This document shows, in pieces, positions 34,848 through 43,905 of a DNA stretch of 64,000 bases (its first letter is position 1; every line of letters begins with the position of its first letter). The position numbers were made by a program, and so were the translations under genes. The notes under the pieces are model-generated. The model worked only from the letters and a program-made list of their open reading frames with translations, was not told the DNA's origin and did not search any database. The DNA lies in the NCBI GenBank assembly GCA_963921335.3, contig CAWUFC020000002.1, forward strand, positions 1,302,001-1,366,000. The letters run 5' to 3'. The DNA is from CAWUFC02 sp963921335. GTDB taxonomy: Bacteria > Pseudomonadota > Gammaproteobacteria > Pseudomonadales > Halieaceae.

Positions 34848-37040
34848 TCAACTAATCTCCAGCAACAGTCGCCGGTTCATATAATCAACGCGCGATCCTA
34901 ATGTGCGAGCGACAAGTTCATGCACAACGGCGAGCACCTGCAGATTACCTGCTACTGCATGATGATCCAGCTGATACAGAACTGACTGCTGATCCGCTAT
35001 GACCGATGCACTACGAGATTTCTCATCTGCATAAGCGGACATTTCACCAATGATCGAGCCAGCACTGAATTTCTTAACTCGACGGGCCGTACCACCCGAT
35101 TCAACTGATGCCGTGAGCGAACCACTTTCCAAAAGATACAAGCCGTTATCGGCATCACCCTGGGAAAACAAAGCCTCTCCCGGAGCGACCTCCAATCGCG
35201 TCATCGCCTGCGCTAGAACCTGAGCGCCAGAGTCATCACCGAGCACAGCTGTCAGCAGTTGGAGCACGTCTTTATCCGCCGCCGAACCGGCATGCCTTTG
35301 CAGTATCAGCTCCTCGATGTACTCCAATGCATAATCTTCGGTATCAAACACCAGCGCTCGACCCTCATACCATGCAACAGCTTTCAGGGCGACAAGCGCT
35401 TCCCGAGTTTCCTGACTGACATTGGCATACAGCAACTTCACATCTTCTGCTTCCGCCAGCTGATAGACTTGGGCCAGAGTATTCAATGCCGACACATCCA
35501 TACCAGTGACACGACGAAGGTCCAGGAGAACGGTCCTGTACTGTCCAGAAGTGATGGCTTGGCGAACAATATCCCGGACACTGTTCGCAGTTCCAAAAAA
35601 CAAAAAGCCCTGCAAACAGTACGTGATCGATTCCCGCCCGTACTGGTTAAGGCAGAGCACGTCATTAGCGGATCGCTCTACCGAACTGCGCTGATCGCTC
35701 AACGTATATTGCCGCTGCACTGCGTTAATCATGCTATAGCGCAACACAAAGAGCAGCACGGTCAGCATCACACCGACAACAATTCCAGGCATAAACCCAA
35801 ACAAAATGACAGTCAGCAAAATAATGCAGACGATGGAGTAATCGAGAAGCGTAAAGCTGCGAACATTCTCATACATCCAGGTCATAAACAGATGCGCAGA
35901 AAACATAAAAATAGTGGCGCAGAGCAAGACTATTGGTATGTAAGCCACAAAGGTGCTTCCAAATAATAGAATCGCTGCAACGACCGCGGTGGACGAAAAC
36001 TGCATCCAACGCGAACTGGCGCCATAATCACGGTACATCGTTGAAGCTACTGCATCAGAATAACCTGGGGGAGACCCGACCAATGCGCACAGCAAATTGC
36101 CTCGCGACAAGGTCTTTAGCTCACTGCTCCCGTCCAACTGCTCACGGGGGTTTGTAGCAATGAGCGTGGTCAAATTCTTAGACGCACTTAATAGTGTCAG
36201 GAACACAATGGTCAATAACTGCGGAGCTACAGTGGCTAAGAATGCAAAGTCTACGTCGGAGAGAGACAAGGATTTAAAAGGTTCAAGCGCACCACCTTGC
36301 TGGCTGGGAAAATTAAACAACCAACCCTGGTCACGCAAACTGTCCAGATCAAGACTAAAGGCCCAGGTCGCAACATAGAACGCCATAACAATGAAACCCG
36401 AGACAGCGGGCAGGACCCATGAGGCATTAATTGTCAGCATAACCGCAATGAGAACGGCACCAGCCGCCAGGGGCAACAGCAATCGAAGCGCGGCATCCCC
36501 CTGCTGTAGTAAGCTGAAAAGCTCGGGTGATATGGAAACACCCAGCGCAAGGCTGACCCCAGCGTCCAACAACAGCCAACCAATACCCGCCATAAACCCG
36601 CAGATCACTGGGTATGGAAGCAACTCAAGCAATCGTGAAAGATGAAAACGAGCCACCAGGTACATGACCAGCGCGACGCCCAAAGAGGCCATCATGGCGG
36701 CGGCGAGCATGGTAGCAAGCCCACTGGCACCTGCAGCCTGCTCACCCAGACTGGCGCTTAGGAGTATGCCAATCGATCCAAGTATGACAACGCCTTGCTC
36801 GTCGACCACTGCAACATGAACCGGCGCTCGACTGAAAATCGTGACGTATAAGCTTATTAGTATCCATCCAATCATGATGAATACAGCGCCCGTTGGGACA
36901 AACACTGCTAATGGGCCAGCAAACAATATGGAGGCAAAGGCGTAACACCACAGCCCGCCAGGGGCACCATCAACTGCCCCCAGGGAAATATCAGAGAACA
37001 GTTTTTTGCTGGTGTACCCTGCCTTGGGTAATTCAATCAT
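34848..37040 (-). CDS. SulP-family transporter with STAS and cNMP-binding domains
   Basis: A 730-aa inner-membrane protein: hydrophobic SulP core (about 15-440, with the conserved KAGYTSKKLFSDISLGAVDG opening and ALVGSPPGYSDAVAS), STAS domain (about 465-570, FLFFGTANSVRDIV...TVLLDLRRVTGMDVSAL), and a cyclic-nucleotide-binding domain (about 600-720, SQGDADNGLYLLESG and the cassette IGEMSAYADEKSRSASVIA). The substrate is probably sulfate, bicarbonate or another anion. It is the intact paralogue of the broken gene at 1901-4109. By eye its base composition is AT-richer than nearby housekeeping genes. It stands alone, convergent with the Nudix gene. Confidence 0.93.
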   Translation of the reverse strand: MIELPKAGYTSKKLFSDISLGAVDGAPGGLWCYAFASILFAGPLAVFVPTGAVFIMIGWILISLYVTIFSRAPVHVAVVDEQGVVILGSIGILLSASLGEQAAGASGLATMLAAAMMASLGVALVMYLVARFHLSRLLELLPYPVICGFMAGIGWLLLDAGVSLALGVSISPELFSLLQQGDAALRLLLPLAAGAVLIAVMLTINASWVLPAVSGFIVMAFYVATWAFSLDLDSLRDQGWLFNFPSQQGGALEPFKSLSLSDVDFAFLATVAPQLLTIVFLTLLSASKNLTTLIATNPREQLDGSSELKTLSRGNLLCALVGSPPGYSDAVASTMYRDYGASSRWMQFSSTAVVAAILLFGSTFVAYIPIVLLCATIFMFSAHLFMTWMYENVRSFTLLDYSIVCIILLTVILFGFMPGIVVGVMLTVLLFVLRYSMINAVQRQYTLSDQRSSVERSANDVLCLNQYGRESITYCLQGFLFFGTANSVRDIVRQAITSGQYRTVLLDLRRVTGMDVSALNTLAQVYQLAEAEDVKLLYANVSQETREALVALKAVAWYEGRALVFDTEDYALEYIEELILQRHAGSAADKDVLQLLTAVLGDDSGAQVLAQAMTRLEVAPGEALFSQGDADNGLYLLESGSLTASVESGGTARRVKKFSAGSIIGEMSAYADEKSRSASVIADQQSVLYQLDHHAVAGNLQVLAVVHELVARTLGSRVDYMNRRLLLEIS

Positions 37041-37156
37041 GATCTGCTTAATAGTCTTGAACGATTTCTTTTTTAATTAGCTATTGCTAGCGCATGGCAT
37101 GTTAAACCATGGCAGCAACAAAGATGAATCATTTCATGATGTTTTGCGGGAGGGAT

Positions 37157-37564
37157 TTATTGAAACGTGCCTAAACGGTCCTGGTAGAGCGTGTCCAGAT
37201 ATTCCCAAACGCCTGTAATGCGCCCCTGTGTCAGGGTAAATATAAACACGTAATGATTACTGTAGGGCGTGCCATTGGTCAGGCGTGCATCCAGTGTGAA
37301 TTGCGCCGCCACCTTTGCCTCACCAGAGATAACGTGGCCCAGTGTGAGTTTCATCGAACCGGGCTCGTAAATCCCAACACCGCTGGTCAACAAGTCCATG
37401 ACCGCCTCTAGCCCCACCCGTGGATTAGGTTGGTTGGGATTGCTCTGGGGAACGGTCCAGGTCACGTCATCGGCAAAAAAATCGGGTAGTGGCCGAGAGC
37501 TGGAGACACCAGTCACGACATCGAAGTACTCCCGAATCAGCGCCTCATTGTCAGTGGCAGTCAT
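37157..37564 (-). CDS. SnoaL-like (NTF2 superfamily) protein
   Basis: A 135-aa protein of the SnoaL/NTF2-like fold: MTATDNEALIREYFDVVTG...LPDFFADDVTWTVPQ...GRITGVWEYLDTLYQDRLGTFQ. Members include polyketide cyclases, dehydratases and limonene-epoxide-hydrolase-like enzymes; no substrate can be given. It overlaps the GFA-family gene by 4 bases (ATGA) and is therefore translationally coupled to it. Confidence 0.82.
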   Translation of the reverse strand: MTATDNEALIREYFDVVTGVSSSRPLPDFFADDVTWTVPQSNPNQPNPRVGLEAVMDLLTSGVGIYEPGSMKLTLGHVISGEAKVAAQFTLDARLTNGTPYSNHYVFIFTLTQGRITGVWEYLDTLYQDRLGTFQ

Positions 37565-37947
37565 GCTTGATCCTCACTCTTGTGGGCCAGGGAAGCGGCA
37601 TTGGCCTCCCAGTTCTGCCCATCAAAATCCACAATGGTGACCTGTTCAGCCTGCCGATCGAGGCAGTTGTAGTTCACATCAATGCCATCGGGATTGGAAC
37701 GCGGCGTGTAGAAGGGCTTGATGCCACACACACGACAGAAGGTATGCGCGGCCACGCCGGAGTTAAAGCGGTAAGTCTGCAGCTGTTCTTCGCCCTGGAG
37801 CAAATTGAACGCTGAGAGCGGACGGATGAGGTGAAGAAAACCAGACTTCTGGCAAATAGAGCAATTGCAGCGCTCCAGCTCTACATGTTCGGGGGCCACT
37901 ACTTCGAAACGTACGGCACCACAGTGACAGCCTCCTTCATACTTCAT
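37561..37947 (-). CDS. GFA-family (Mss4-like) zinc protein
   Basis: A 128-aa protein with the glutathione-dependent formaldehyde-activating/CENP-V fold. Cysteines are in GGCHCGAVRFEV (Cys7, Cys9), RCNCSICQKSG (Cys27, Cys29, Cys32) and FCRVCGIKPFYTPRSNPDG. Most members have unproven function, so formaldehyde detoxification is not assured. Start ATG 37947 has AAGGA 8 bases upstream; ATG 37974 is an alternative without it. Operon with the SnoaL-like gene. Confidence 0.86.
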   Translation of the reverse strand: MKYEGGCHCGAVRFEVVAPEHVELERCNCSICQKSGFLHLIRPLSAFNLLQGEEQLQTYRFNSGVAAHTFCRVCGIKPFYTPRSNPDGIDVNYNCLDRQAEQVTIVDFDGQNWEANAASLAHKSEDQA

Positions 37948-37991
37948 AACAGATTCCTTCATCTCACAGTTCAAACCGTATAGCGGGCTCT

Positions 37992-38255
37992 CTAACTCTG
38001 TTTGATCAGCGCCAGTTTCTGCTCACGAGTCAGCGTTTTGATGTATGCCTCTCGTTTCAGCGCCTCGCTGCGGCTGTCACAGGCCTCTCGCCAAACCATT
38101 TGCACCGGACGTCGCGCCCGGGTGTATCGCGCGCCACCTTTCAACTCGCCATTGTGCTCTCGCAGTCGACGCTCAGTATCCACCGCTATACCGGTATAAA
38201 GTGAGTCATCACTGCAGCGCAACAGGTAGACCCACCAGTCCTGCTGCTCAGACAT
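37992..38255 (-). CDS. GIY-YIG endonuclease-domain protein
   Basis: An 87-aa single-domain GIY-YIG protein (WVYLLRCSDDSLYTGIAVDTERRLREHN; KGGARYTRARRPVQMVWRE; LKREAYIKTLTREQK), like the YhbQ/UPF0213 group. It has the tyrosines, Arg and terminal helical part of the nuclease core. The ATG directly follows the TAA of the TVP38-flavoprotein gene, so it is the second gene of that transcript. Confidence 0.9.
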   Translation of the reverse strand: MSEQQDWWVYLLRCSDDSLYTGIAVDTERRLREHNGELKGGARYTRARRPVQMVWREACDSRSEALKREAYIKTLTREQKLALIKQS

Positions 38256-40391
38256 TTAGCCTCGCTGCCAACTGTGGAAGCGTTCAACCCAGCGCAGCAG
38301 GCCCTCTGGCTTGCGCGCCTTGCGCCATTCACCAGCCACAAACTTGTTGGTTTCGGAGAGGGTGGGATAGACATGAATGGTGCCCAGTATCTTATTGAGG
38401 CCCAAACCATGCTTCATTGCCAACACGTATTCCGCCAGCAACTCTGCTGCGTGATAGCCCACAATGGTCACCCCGAGTATGCGGTCGCGACCCGGCTGGG
38501 TCAGCACCTTGATAAAGCCATGCGCCTCCCCATCGGCTATGGCGCGATCGAGGTCATCAATATCGTAGCGGGTCACATCCACGGCAATACCCTGCTCCGC
38601 CGCTTCCGATTCACTGAGCCCGACGCGGGCTACTTCGGGGTCGGTGAAGGTTGCCCAGGGCACAATGCGGTAATCCACCTTAAATCGTCGAAAGCGCCCG
38701 AACAGCGAATTCACTGTGGCATACCAGGCCTGGTGGCTGGCCATATGGGTGAACTGATAAGGCCCTGCCACATCACCACAGGCCAGGATATTAGGCACAG
38801 ATGTGCGCAGATAGTCGTCCACCTGCACCGTACCCAGAGGCCCCATTTCGATGCCCAGCTCTTCCAGCCCCATGTTCTCGGTATTCGCTCGCCGGCCCAC
38901 CGCCACCAGCACCCGGTCAAACGCCAACTGTTGCTGCTGGCCATCCTGCTCGAGGGTGACGCTGGATTGACCGTTTTCCTGACTGAACGCCACTGCGGCG
39001 CGTCCTGTCATCACTCGAACCCCGGCCTTTTCCAACGATGCGGTCACCAGCTCAGCAACCTCCGAATCTTCCCGGGGCAGAATACGCGGCGCCATATCCA
39101 CCAGAGTGACCGCTGCGCCGAGACGGGCAAAACTCTGCGCCAGCTCACAGCCGATGGGCCCACCCCCCATCACCAAAAGATGCCCTGGCAATTGCTCCAG
39201 CTCCCAGACACTGTCAGAGGTCAGGTAATCCAGCTGATCCAGGCCGGGAATCGGCGGCACCAGCGGCCGACCGCCACTGGCAATCACGATGTTGCGGGCA
39301 GTGCGACGGGTACCATCAATATCCACCTCCCAGGGCGATATCAGTCTGGCCTGACCCTGAATGCAGTTCACACCAAGACCGGTAAAACGCTCCACGGAGT
39401 CATGGGGCTCAATACGGGCGATCACGCCTTTAACCCGCTCCAGCACAGCTTTGAAATCCACCTGTACATCCACTGCCGCGAGGCCAAACTCGGGGGCCCG
39501 GCGCAAGTAATCCGCCATCCGTGCCGATCGGATCAACGCCTTGCTGGGCACGCAGCCGGTATTGAGACAATCCCCGCCCATCTTGTCTCTCTCTACCAGG
39601 CTGACCCGCGCATTGACGGTGGCCGCGATAAGCGCTGCGACAAGCCCGCCGGATCCGGCGCCAATCACAATTAGGTTGTCGTCAAAGGTCTTCGGGCGAT
39701 CAAACTTCGCCAGGACACGACGGGCCCGCAACCAATCCATACCGCGGCGAGCGATCAGCGGAAAAATCCCCAACAGCACAAAAGACCCAATCAGTCCCGG
39801 TGACAAAATGCCTGAAAGGCCTTCAAGCTCGGCCAGCTGGGTGCCCGCATTCACGTAGACCGCAGTGCCCGCCAGCATCCCGAGCTGGCTGACCCAGTAG
39901 AACCGCCAAAGACTGATCGGCAGCAGGCCCATCAGCAGATTAATCACCCAGAACGGAAACAAAGGCACAAGGCGCAGGCCAAACAGGTAAAGGGCGCCCT
40001 CTTTTTCAAAACCCCGATTAATGGCAGTGAGATGATGGCCAAGGCGTTGCTGCACCCAATCACGCAGTAAGGTGCGTGACACCAGGCAAGCGAGAGTGGC
40101 TCCGACAGAACTTGCGAAAGACACCAGCAACAAACCGTACCAGAAGCCAAACAGCGCACCGCCAGCCAGGGTCATAATCGCTGCGCCGGGCAGCGATAAA
40201 CCGGTGACCACCACATATACAGCGAAATAGGCCAGCCCGGTCTGCAGCTTGTGATCCTGATAATAGGCTTGCAGGGCGTCAATGTTCTCACGCAGGGCCG
40301 CAAACTGCAGATACTGGCCCAGATCCAGCGTAAACCAGGCGGCCAGTGCCAGGCCAAACACCACTACGATCGCCCATTGTTTTTTGTTCAA
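38256..40391 (-). CDS. TVP38/DedA-like membrane domain fused to FAD disulfide oxidoreductase
   Basis: A 711-aa fusion. Residues 1-225 are a TVP38/TMEM64-type membrane domain (about six helices; GAAIMTLAGGALFGFWYG, GLRLVPLFPFWVINLLMG). Residues 240-700 form a class I pyridine nucleotide-disulfide oxidoreductase: FAD motif VIGAGSGGLVAAL, redox pair GGDCLNTGCVPSK, second Rossmann motif VMGGGPIGCELAQ, and C-terminal HVYPTLSETNK with the active-site His-Glu. This resembles mercuric reductase-like and dihydrolipoamide dehydrogenase-like enzymes tethered to membrane. Substrate unknown. Such fusions occur in other gammaproteobacteria. The GIY-YIG gene follows immediately. Confidence 0.9.
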   Translation of the reverse strand: MNKKQWAIVVVFGLALAAWFTLDLGQYLQFAALRENIDALQAYYQDHKLQTGLAYFAVYVVVTGLSLPGAAIMTLAGGALFGFWYGLLLVSFASSVGATLACLVSRTLLRDWVQQRLGHHLTAINRGFEKEGALYLFGLRLVPLFPFWVINLLMGLLPISLWRFYWVSQLGMLAGTAVYVNAGTQLAELEGLSGILSPGLIGSFVLLGIFPLIARRGMDWLRARRVLAKFDRPKTFDDNLIVIGAGSGGLVAALIAATVNARVSLVERDKMGGDCLNTGCVPSKALIRSARMADYLRRAPEFGLAAVDVQVDFKAVLERVKGVIARIEPHDSVERFTGLGVNCIQGQARLISPWEVDIDGTRRTARNIVIASGGRPLVPPIPGLDQLDYLTSDSVWELEQLPGHLLVMGGGPIGCELAQSFARLGAAVTLVDMAPRILPREDSEVAELVTASLEKAGVRVMTGRAAVAFSQENGQSSVTLEQDGQQQQLAFDRVLVAVGRRANTENMGLEELGIEMGPLGTVQVDDYLRTSVPNILACGDVAGPYQFTHMASHQAWYATVNSLFGRFRRFKVDYRIVPWATFTDPEVARVGLSESEAAEQGIAVDVTRYDIDDLDRAIADGEAHGFIKVLTQPGRDRILGVTIVGYHAAELLAEYVLAMKHGLGLNKILGTIHVYPTLSETNKFVAGEWRKARKPEGLLRWVERFHSWQRG

Positions 40392-40480
40392 TCTTCTTCT
40401 CCCCGCGTTGCGTATATCAGCTTATAGCACGACCACATATGAACATGACAAAAAACTCTAGGCCAACATAGGCATCTCTA

Positions 40481-40509
40481 TTGTCACCGCATTAGCCGCT
40501 GGCTATGAT
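40481..40509 (+). promoter_or_regulatory. Sigma-70-type promoter of trxA
   Basis: TTGTCA (40481-40486) and TATGAT (40504-40509) each match 5 of 6 consensus bases with an ideal 17-base spacer, 34 bases before the trxA ATG. The ATG is preceded by AGGAGA. Confidence 0.7.
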
Positions 40510-40543
40510 GGCCCATCTTTTATAGCTCTATCAGGAGACAAAC

Positions 40544-40870
40544 ATGAGCGAACATATCGTACACGTAACCGATGCCAGTTTTGACGCAGACGTTCTCAAC
40601 TCGGATCAACCCGTACTGGTGGATTTTTGGGCCGAATGGTGTGGACCCTGCAAAATGATCGCACCGGTGCTGAGCGAAGTAGCCGACGAATACGCCGGTA
40701 AGCTGAAGGTCTGCAAGGTCGACGTCGACGCCAACCCGGACATTCCGCCTAAGTTTGGTATCCGCGGCATTCCCACTCTGATTCTGTTCAAGGGCGGTAA
40801 TGCTGAGGCGACCAAGGTAGGCGCTCTGTCCAAGTCGCAGCTGCTGGAATTCGTGGAAGAAGCCATCTAA
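40544..40870 (+). CDS. trxA: Thioredoxin 1
   Basis: A 108-aa cytosolic disulfide reductant with active site WCGPCK (Cys33 and Cys36), the cis-proline GIRGIPT near residue 75, and the usual length. Serves ribonucleotide reductase, PAPS reductase and protein repair. Start ATG follows AGGAGA. It precedes rho, as in Pseudomonas and E. coli. Confidence 0.97.
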   Translation: MSEHIVHVTDASFDADVLNSDQPVLVDFWAEWCGPCKMIAPVLSEVADEYAGKLKVCKVDVDANPDIPPKFGIRGIPTLILFKGGNAEATKVGALSKSQLLEFVEEAI

Positions 40871-40891
40871 CGGCAGCCTGATTTTGTCCCC

Positions 40892-40911
40892 GGGGGGTAT
40901 GGACGCCCCCC
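40892..40911 (+). other. G6/C6 hairpin in the trxA-rho leader
   Basis: A GGGGGG/CCCCCC stem with an 8-base loop lies 22 bases after the trxA stop, without a T-tract. The following 180 bases before rho are unusually C- and A-rich and unstructured, as expected for the leader through which Rho autoregulates in E. coli. It is a candidate attenuator or weak terminator. Confidence 0.4.
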
Positions 40912-41093
40912 TGGTGGCATGCTACATTTCCTTCAGCTGCACACTCCTTGGCAGCGCCAAAACTTTAAAACACAACAAAAACCAAACCTGATATTTAACC
41001 CGGCTCTCTCAAAAGCTTGAAATTTCCGTCTTATGCGCGCGCACCAATCACTGGTGGTTGCGCCAAAATATCCTGAGAACTTCCGATAAATCT

Positions 41094-42362
41094 ATGAATC
41101 TTACTGATCTGAAAACCAAATCCACCCAGGAACTGATCGATATCGCCAAGGAAATTGGCATCGACAACGTGGGCCGGTCCCGCAAGCAAGACATCATCTT
41201 CAACATCCTCAAGAAACACGCTAAAAGCGGTGAGGATATTTACGGTGATGGAGTGCTGGAGATTCTGCAGGACGGCTTTGGCTTCCTGCGCTCCGCAGAG
41301 GGCAGCTACCTCGCTGGCCCAGACGATATCTACGTATCTCCCAGCCAGATTCGCCGCTTTAACCTGCGCACCGGAGATAGCATTTCAGGCAAGATTCGAC
41401 CTCCCAAGGATAGCGAGCGATATTTTGCGCTGCTCAAGGTGGGCGAGGTCAACTTCACCAAACCGGAAAATTCCAAACACAAAATCCTGTTTGAGAACCT
41501 GACTCCGCTGTTCCCGAACGAGCGCCTGCAGCTTGAAAAGGGTAATGGCAGTACCGAGGACCTGACCGGCCGCATCATCGACCTGGTCGCACCCATCGGC
41601 AAAGGCCAGCGCGGCCTGCTGGTGGCACCGCCCAAGGCGGGTAAAACCATCATGATGCAGAACATTGCCCAGGCCATTATCAGCAACAACCCAGAGTGTT
41701 ACGTGATTGTTCTGCTGATCGATGAGCGGCCTGAGGAAGTGACAGAGATGCAGCGTTCCGTCGGTGCCCAGGGTGCCGAGGTGGTTGCCTCTACCTTTGA
41801 CGAGCCGCCCTCTCGCCACGTACAGGTCGCCGACATGGTGATCGAAAAAGCCAAGCGACTGGTTGAGCACAAACGCGACGTGATCATTCTGCTGGACTCT
41901 ATCACCCGTTTGGCCCGCGCCTACAACACGGTCATCCCCAGCTCCGGTAAGGTACTGACCGGCGGTGTGGACGCCCACGCCCTGGAGCGCCCCAAGCGTT
42001 TCTTCGGTGCCGCGCGTAACATTGAGGAAGGCGGCAGTCTGTCTATCATTGCGACCGCGCTGATCGACACTGGCTCCAAAATGGATGAGGTGATCTACGA
42101 GGAATTCAAAGGCACGGGCAATATGGAACTGCACCTGGATCGCAAGGTGGCAGAGAAACGTGTCTACCCTGCCATCAATGTGCGTCGTTCCGGTACTCGA
42201 CGCGAAGACCTGCTCACCGGTGAAGAAGAGCTGCAACGCATGTGGATTCTGCGCAAACTATTGCACGGTATGGAAGATCTGCCGGCCATCGAATTCCTCA
42301 CCGACAAGCTCAAAGACACCAAGACCAATGAGGAATTCTTCCTCTCTATGAAGCGGAAGTGA
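41094..42362 (+). CDS. rho: Transcription termination factor Rho
   Basis: Hexameric RNA-dependent ATPase that terminates transcription. The 422-aa protein has an N-terminal helical and CSD RNA-binding region (MNLTDLKTKS..., GVLEILQDGFGFLRS near 53-67), Walker A APPKAGKT at 178-185, Walker B VIILLDSITRLARA, and the Q/R-loop (GGVDAHALERPKRFFGAARNIEEGGSL). ATG 41094 is chosen; the frame is open slightly upstream (41058) without homology. Its end overlaps the GTG of ubiD. Confidence 0.98.
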   Translation: MNLTDLKTKSTQELIDIAKEIGIDNVGRSRKQDIIFNILKKHAKSGEDIYGDGVLEILQDGFGFLRSAEGSYLAGPDDIYVSPSQIRRFNLRTGDSISGKIRPPKDSERYFALLKVGEVNFTKPENSKHKILFENLTPLFPNERLQLEKGNGSTEDLTGRIIDLVAPIGKGQRGLLVAPPKAGKTIMMQNIAQAIISNNPECYVIVLLIDERPEEVTEMQRSVGAQGAEVVASTFDEPPSRHVQVADMVIEKAKRLVEHKRDVIILLDSITRLARAYNTVIPSSGKVLTGGVDAHALERPKRFFGAARNIEEGGSLSIIATALIDTGSKMDEVIYEEFKGTGNMELHLDRKVAEKRVYPAINVRRSGTRREDLLTGEEELQRMWILRKLLHGMEDLPAIEFLTDKLKDTKTNEEFFLSMKRK

Positions 42363-43840
42363 GTTACTCAGACCTCCGAGAGTTCATTCATATTCTCGAA
42401 GCGCGGGGCGAGCTGAAGCGCGTCACCGCCGAGGTCGATCCTCACCTGGAAATGACCGAAATCTGCGATCGCACCCTGCGTCGCGGTGGTCCTGCCCTGC
42501 TGTTTGAAAACCCCAAGGGTTACAACACGCCCGTACTGACCAACCTGTTTGGCACCGAACAGCGTGTCGCGCTGGGCATGGGCCAGGACAGCATCCACGC
42601 CCTGCGCGAAGTTGGCGAACTTCTCGCCTACCTGCGCCAGCCAGACCCGCCCAAGGGCATGAAAGATGCCTGGGACAAAATGCCGGTGCTCAAGAAGGTG
42701 CTAAATATGGCACCCAAGCTGCTGAACAATGCCCCCTGCCAGTATCATGTCAAACAGGGCGAAGACGTCGATCTTTACCAGTTGCCTATTCAAACCTGCT
42801 GGCCTGGAGATGCCGGACCGCTGATGACCTGGCCACTAGTGGTTACCCGCGGCCCCAACAAGGATCGCCAAAACCTGGGCATTTACCGCATGCAGCTGAT
42901 TGGTAAGAACAAGCTGATCATGCGCTGGCTGTCCCACCGCGGTGGCGCACTGGACTATCGTGATTGGCAGTTGCAGAACCCTGGCAAGCGATATCCGGTG
43001 GCGCTGGCTCTCGGTGCCGACCCCGCCACCACGCTTGGTGCAGTCACACCGGTACCGGACAGCCTCTCGGAATATGCCTTTGCAGGTTTGCTGCGCGGTA
43101 GCAAAACGGAAGTTGTGCGCTGCTACAGTGACTTGTGCAAGGAACATAACCTGCAGGTGCCCGCGAGTGCAGAGTACATCTTGGAAGGCTATCTGGAGCC
43201 CGGCGAGATGGCGGACGAAGGTCCGTTCGGCGATCATACGGGCTACTACAACGAGGTAGAACAGTTCCCGGTGTTTACCGTCGATACGATTACCCACCGG
43301 GAAAGTCCCATCTATCACAGCACTTACACCGGCAGGCCACCGGATGAACCCTCGGTTCTGGGCGTAGCGCTCAACGAAGTGTTTATTCCCATTCTGCAAA
43401 AGCAGTTCCCGGAAATCGTGGACTTCTACCTGCCGCCAGAAGGCTGCTCGTATCGCATGGCGGTGATTACCATGCGAAAGGAATACCCAGGTCACGCCAA
43501 ACGCGTGATGCTGGGCGCCTGGTCCTTCCTGCGCCAGTTCATGTATACCAAGTTCGTGATTGTGACCGATGATGACGTCAATGCGCGTGACTGGAAGGAT
43601 GTCATCTGGGCCATGACGACGCGCATGGACCCTCAGCGCGACTCGGTGTTTATCGACAACACACCTATCGACTACCTCGACTTTGCCAGCCCGGTATCCG
43701 GACTCGGCAGCAAGGTGGGCTTCGACGCCACCAATAAATGGCCAGGCGAAACCGACCGCGAGTGGGGCGAACCCATCAAAATGGACGCTGATGTTAAGGA
43801 ACGCGTCGATGAGCTCTGGCAGGATCTGGGCATCGACTGA
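42359..43840 (+). CDS. ubiD: 3-octaprenyl-4-hydroxybenzoate decarboxylase UbiD
   Basis: Prenylated-FMN-dependent decarboxylase of ubiquinone biosynthesis. The 493-aa product opens MSYSDLREFIHILEARGELKR and has the typical LLFENPKGYNTPVLTNLFGT block, the IYRMQLIGKNKLIMRWL region and the DEGPFGDHTGYY motif with catalytic Glu nearby. GTG 42359 overlaps rho by 4 bases. A ubiX-type flavin prenyltransferase is not in this window. Confidence 0.97.
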   Translation: MSYSDLREFIHILEARGELKRVTAEVDPHLEMTEICDRTLRRGGPALLFENPKGYNTPVLTNLFGTEQRVALGMGQDSIHALREVGELLAYLRQPDPPKGMKDAWDKMPVLKKVLNMAPKLLNNAPCQYHVKQGEDVDLYQLPIQTCWPGDAGPLMTWPLVVTRGPNKDRQNLGIYRMQLIGKNKLIMRWLSHRGGALDYRDWQLQNPGKRYPVALALGADPATTLGAVTPVPDSLSEYAFAGLLRGSKTEVVRCYSDLCKEHNLQVPASAEYILEGYLEPGEMADEGPFGDHTGYYNEVEQFPVFTVDTITHRESPIYHSTYTGRPPDEPSVLGVALNEVFIPILQKQFPEIVDFYLPPEGCSYRMAVITMRKEYPGHAKRVMLGAWSFLRQFMYTKFVIVTDDDVNARDWKDVIWAMTTRMDPQRDSVFIDNTPIDYLDFASPVSGLGSKVGFDATNKWPGETDREWGEPIKMDADVKERVDELWQDLGID

Positions 43841-43905
43841 CGCCTGCCCTTCCCACCACCGGTGCAACTGTTAGAATCAGCTCTGACGCTCTAACGGATC
43901 CCGCC

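Noticed and set aside
38274..39674. 466-codon open frame antisense to the TVP38-flavoprotein
   Set aside because: Shadow frame rich in His, Gln and Thr without any domain.
40892..40911. Intrinsic terminator after trxA
   Set aside because: Stem is short and there is no T-run; listed only as a leader hairpin.
42836..43867. 343-codon open frame antisense to ubiD
   Set aside because: Shadow of ubiD, no domain or start signal.
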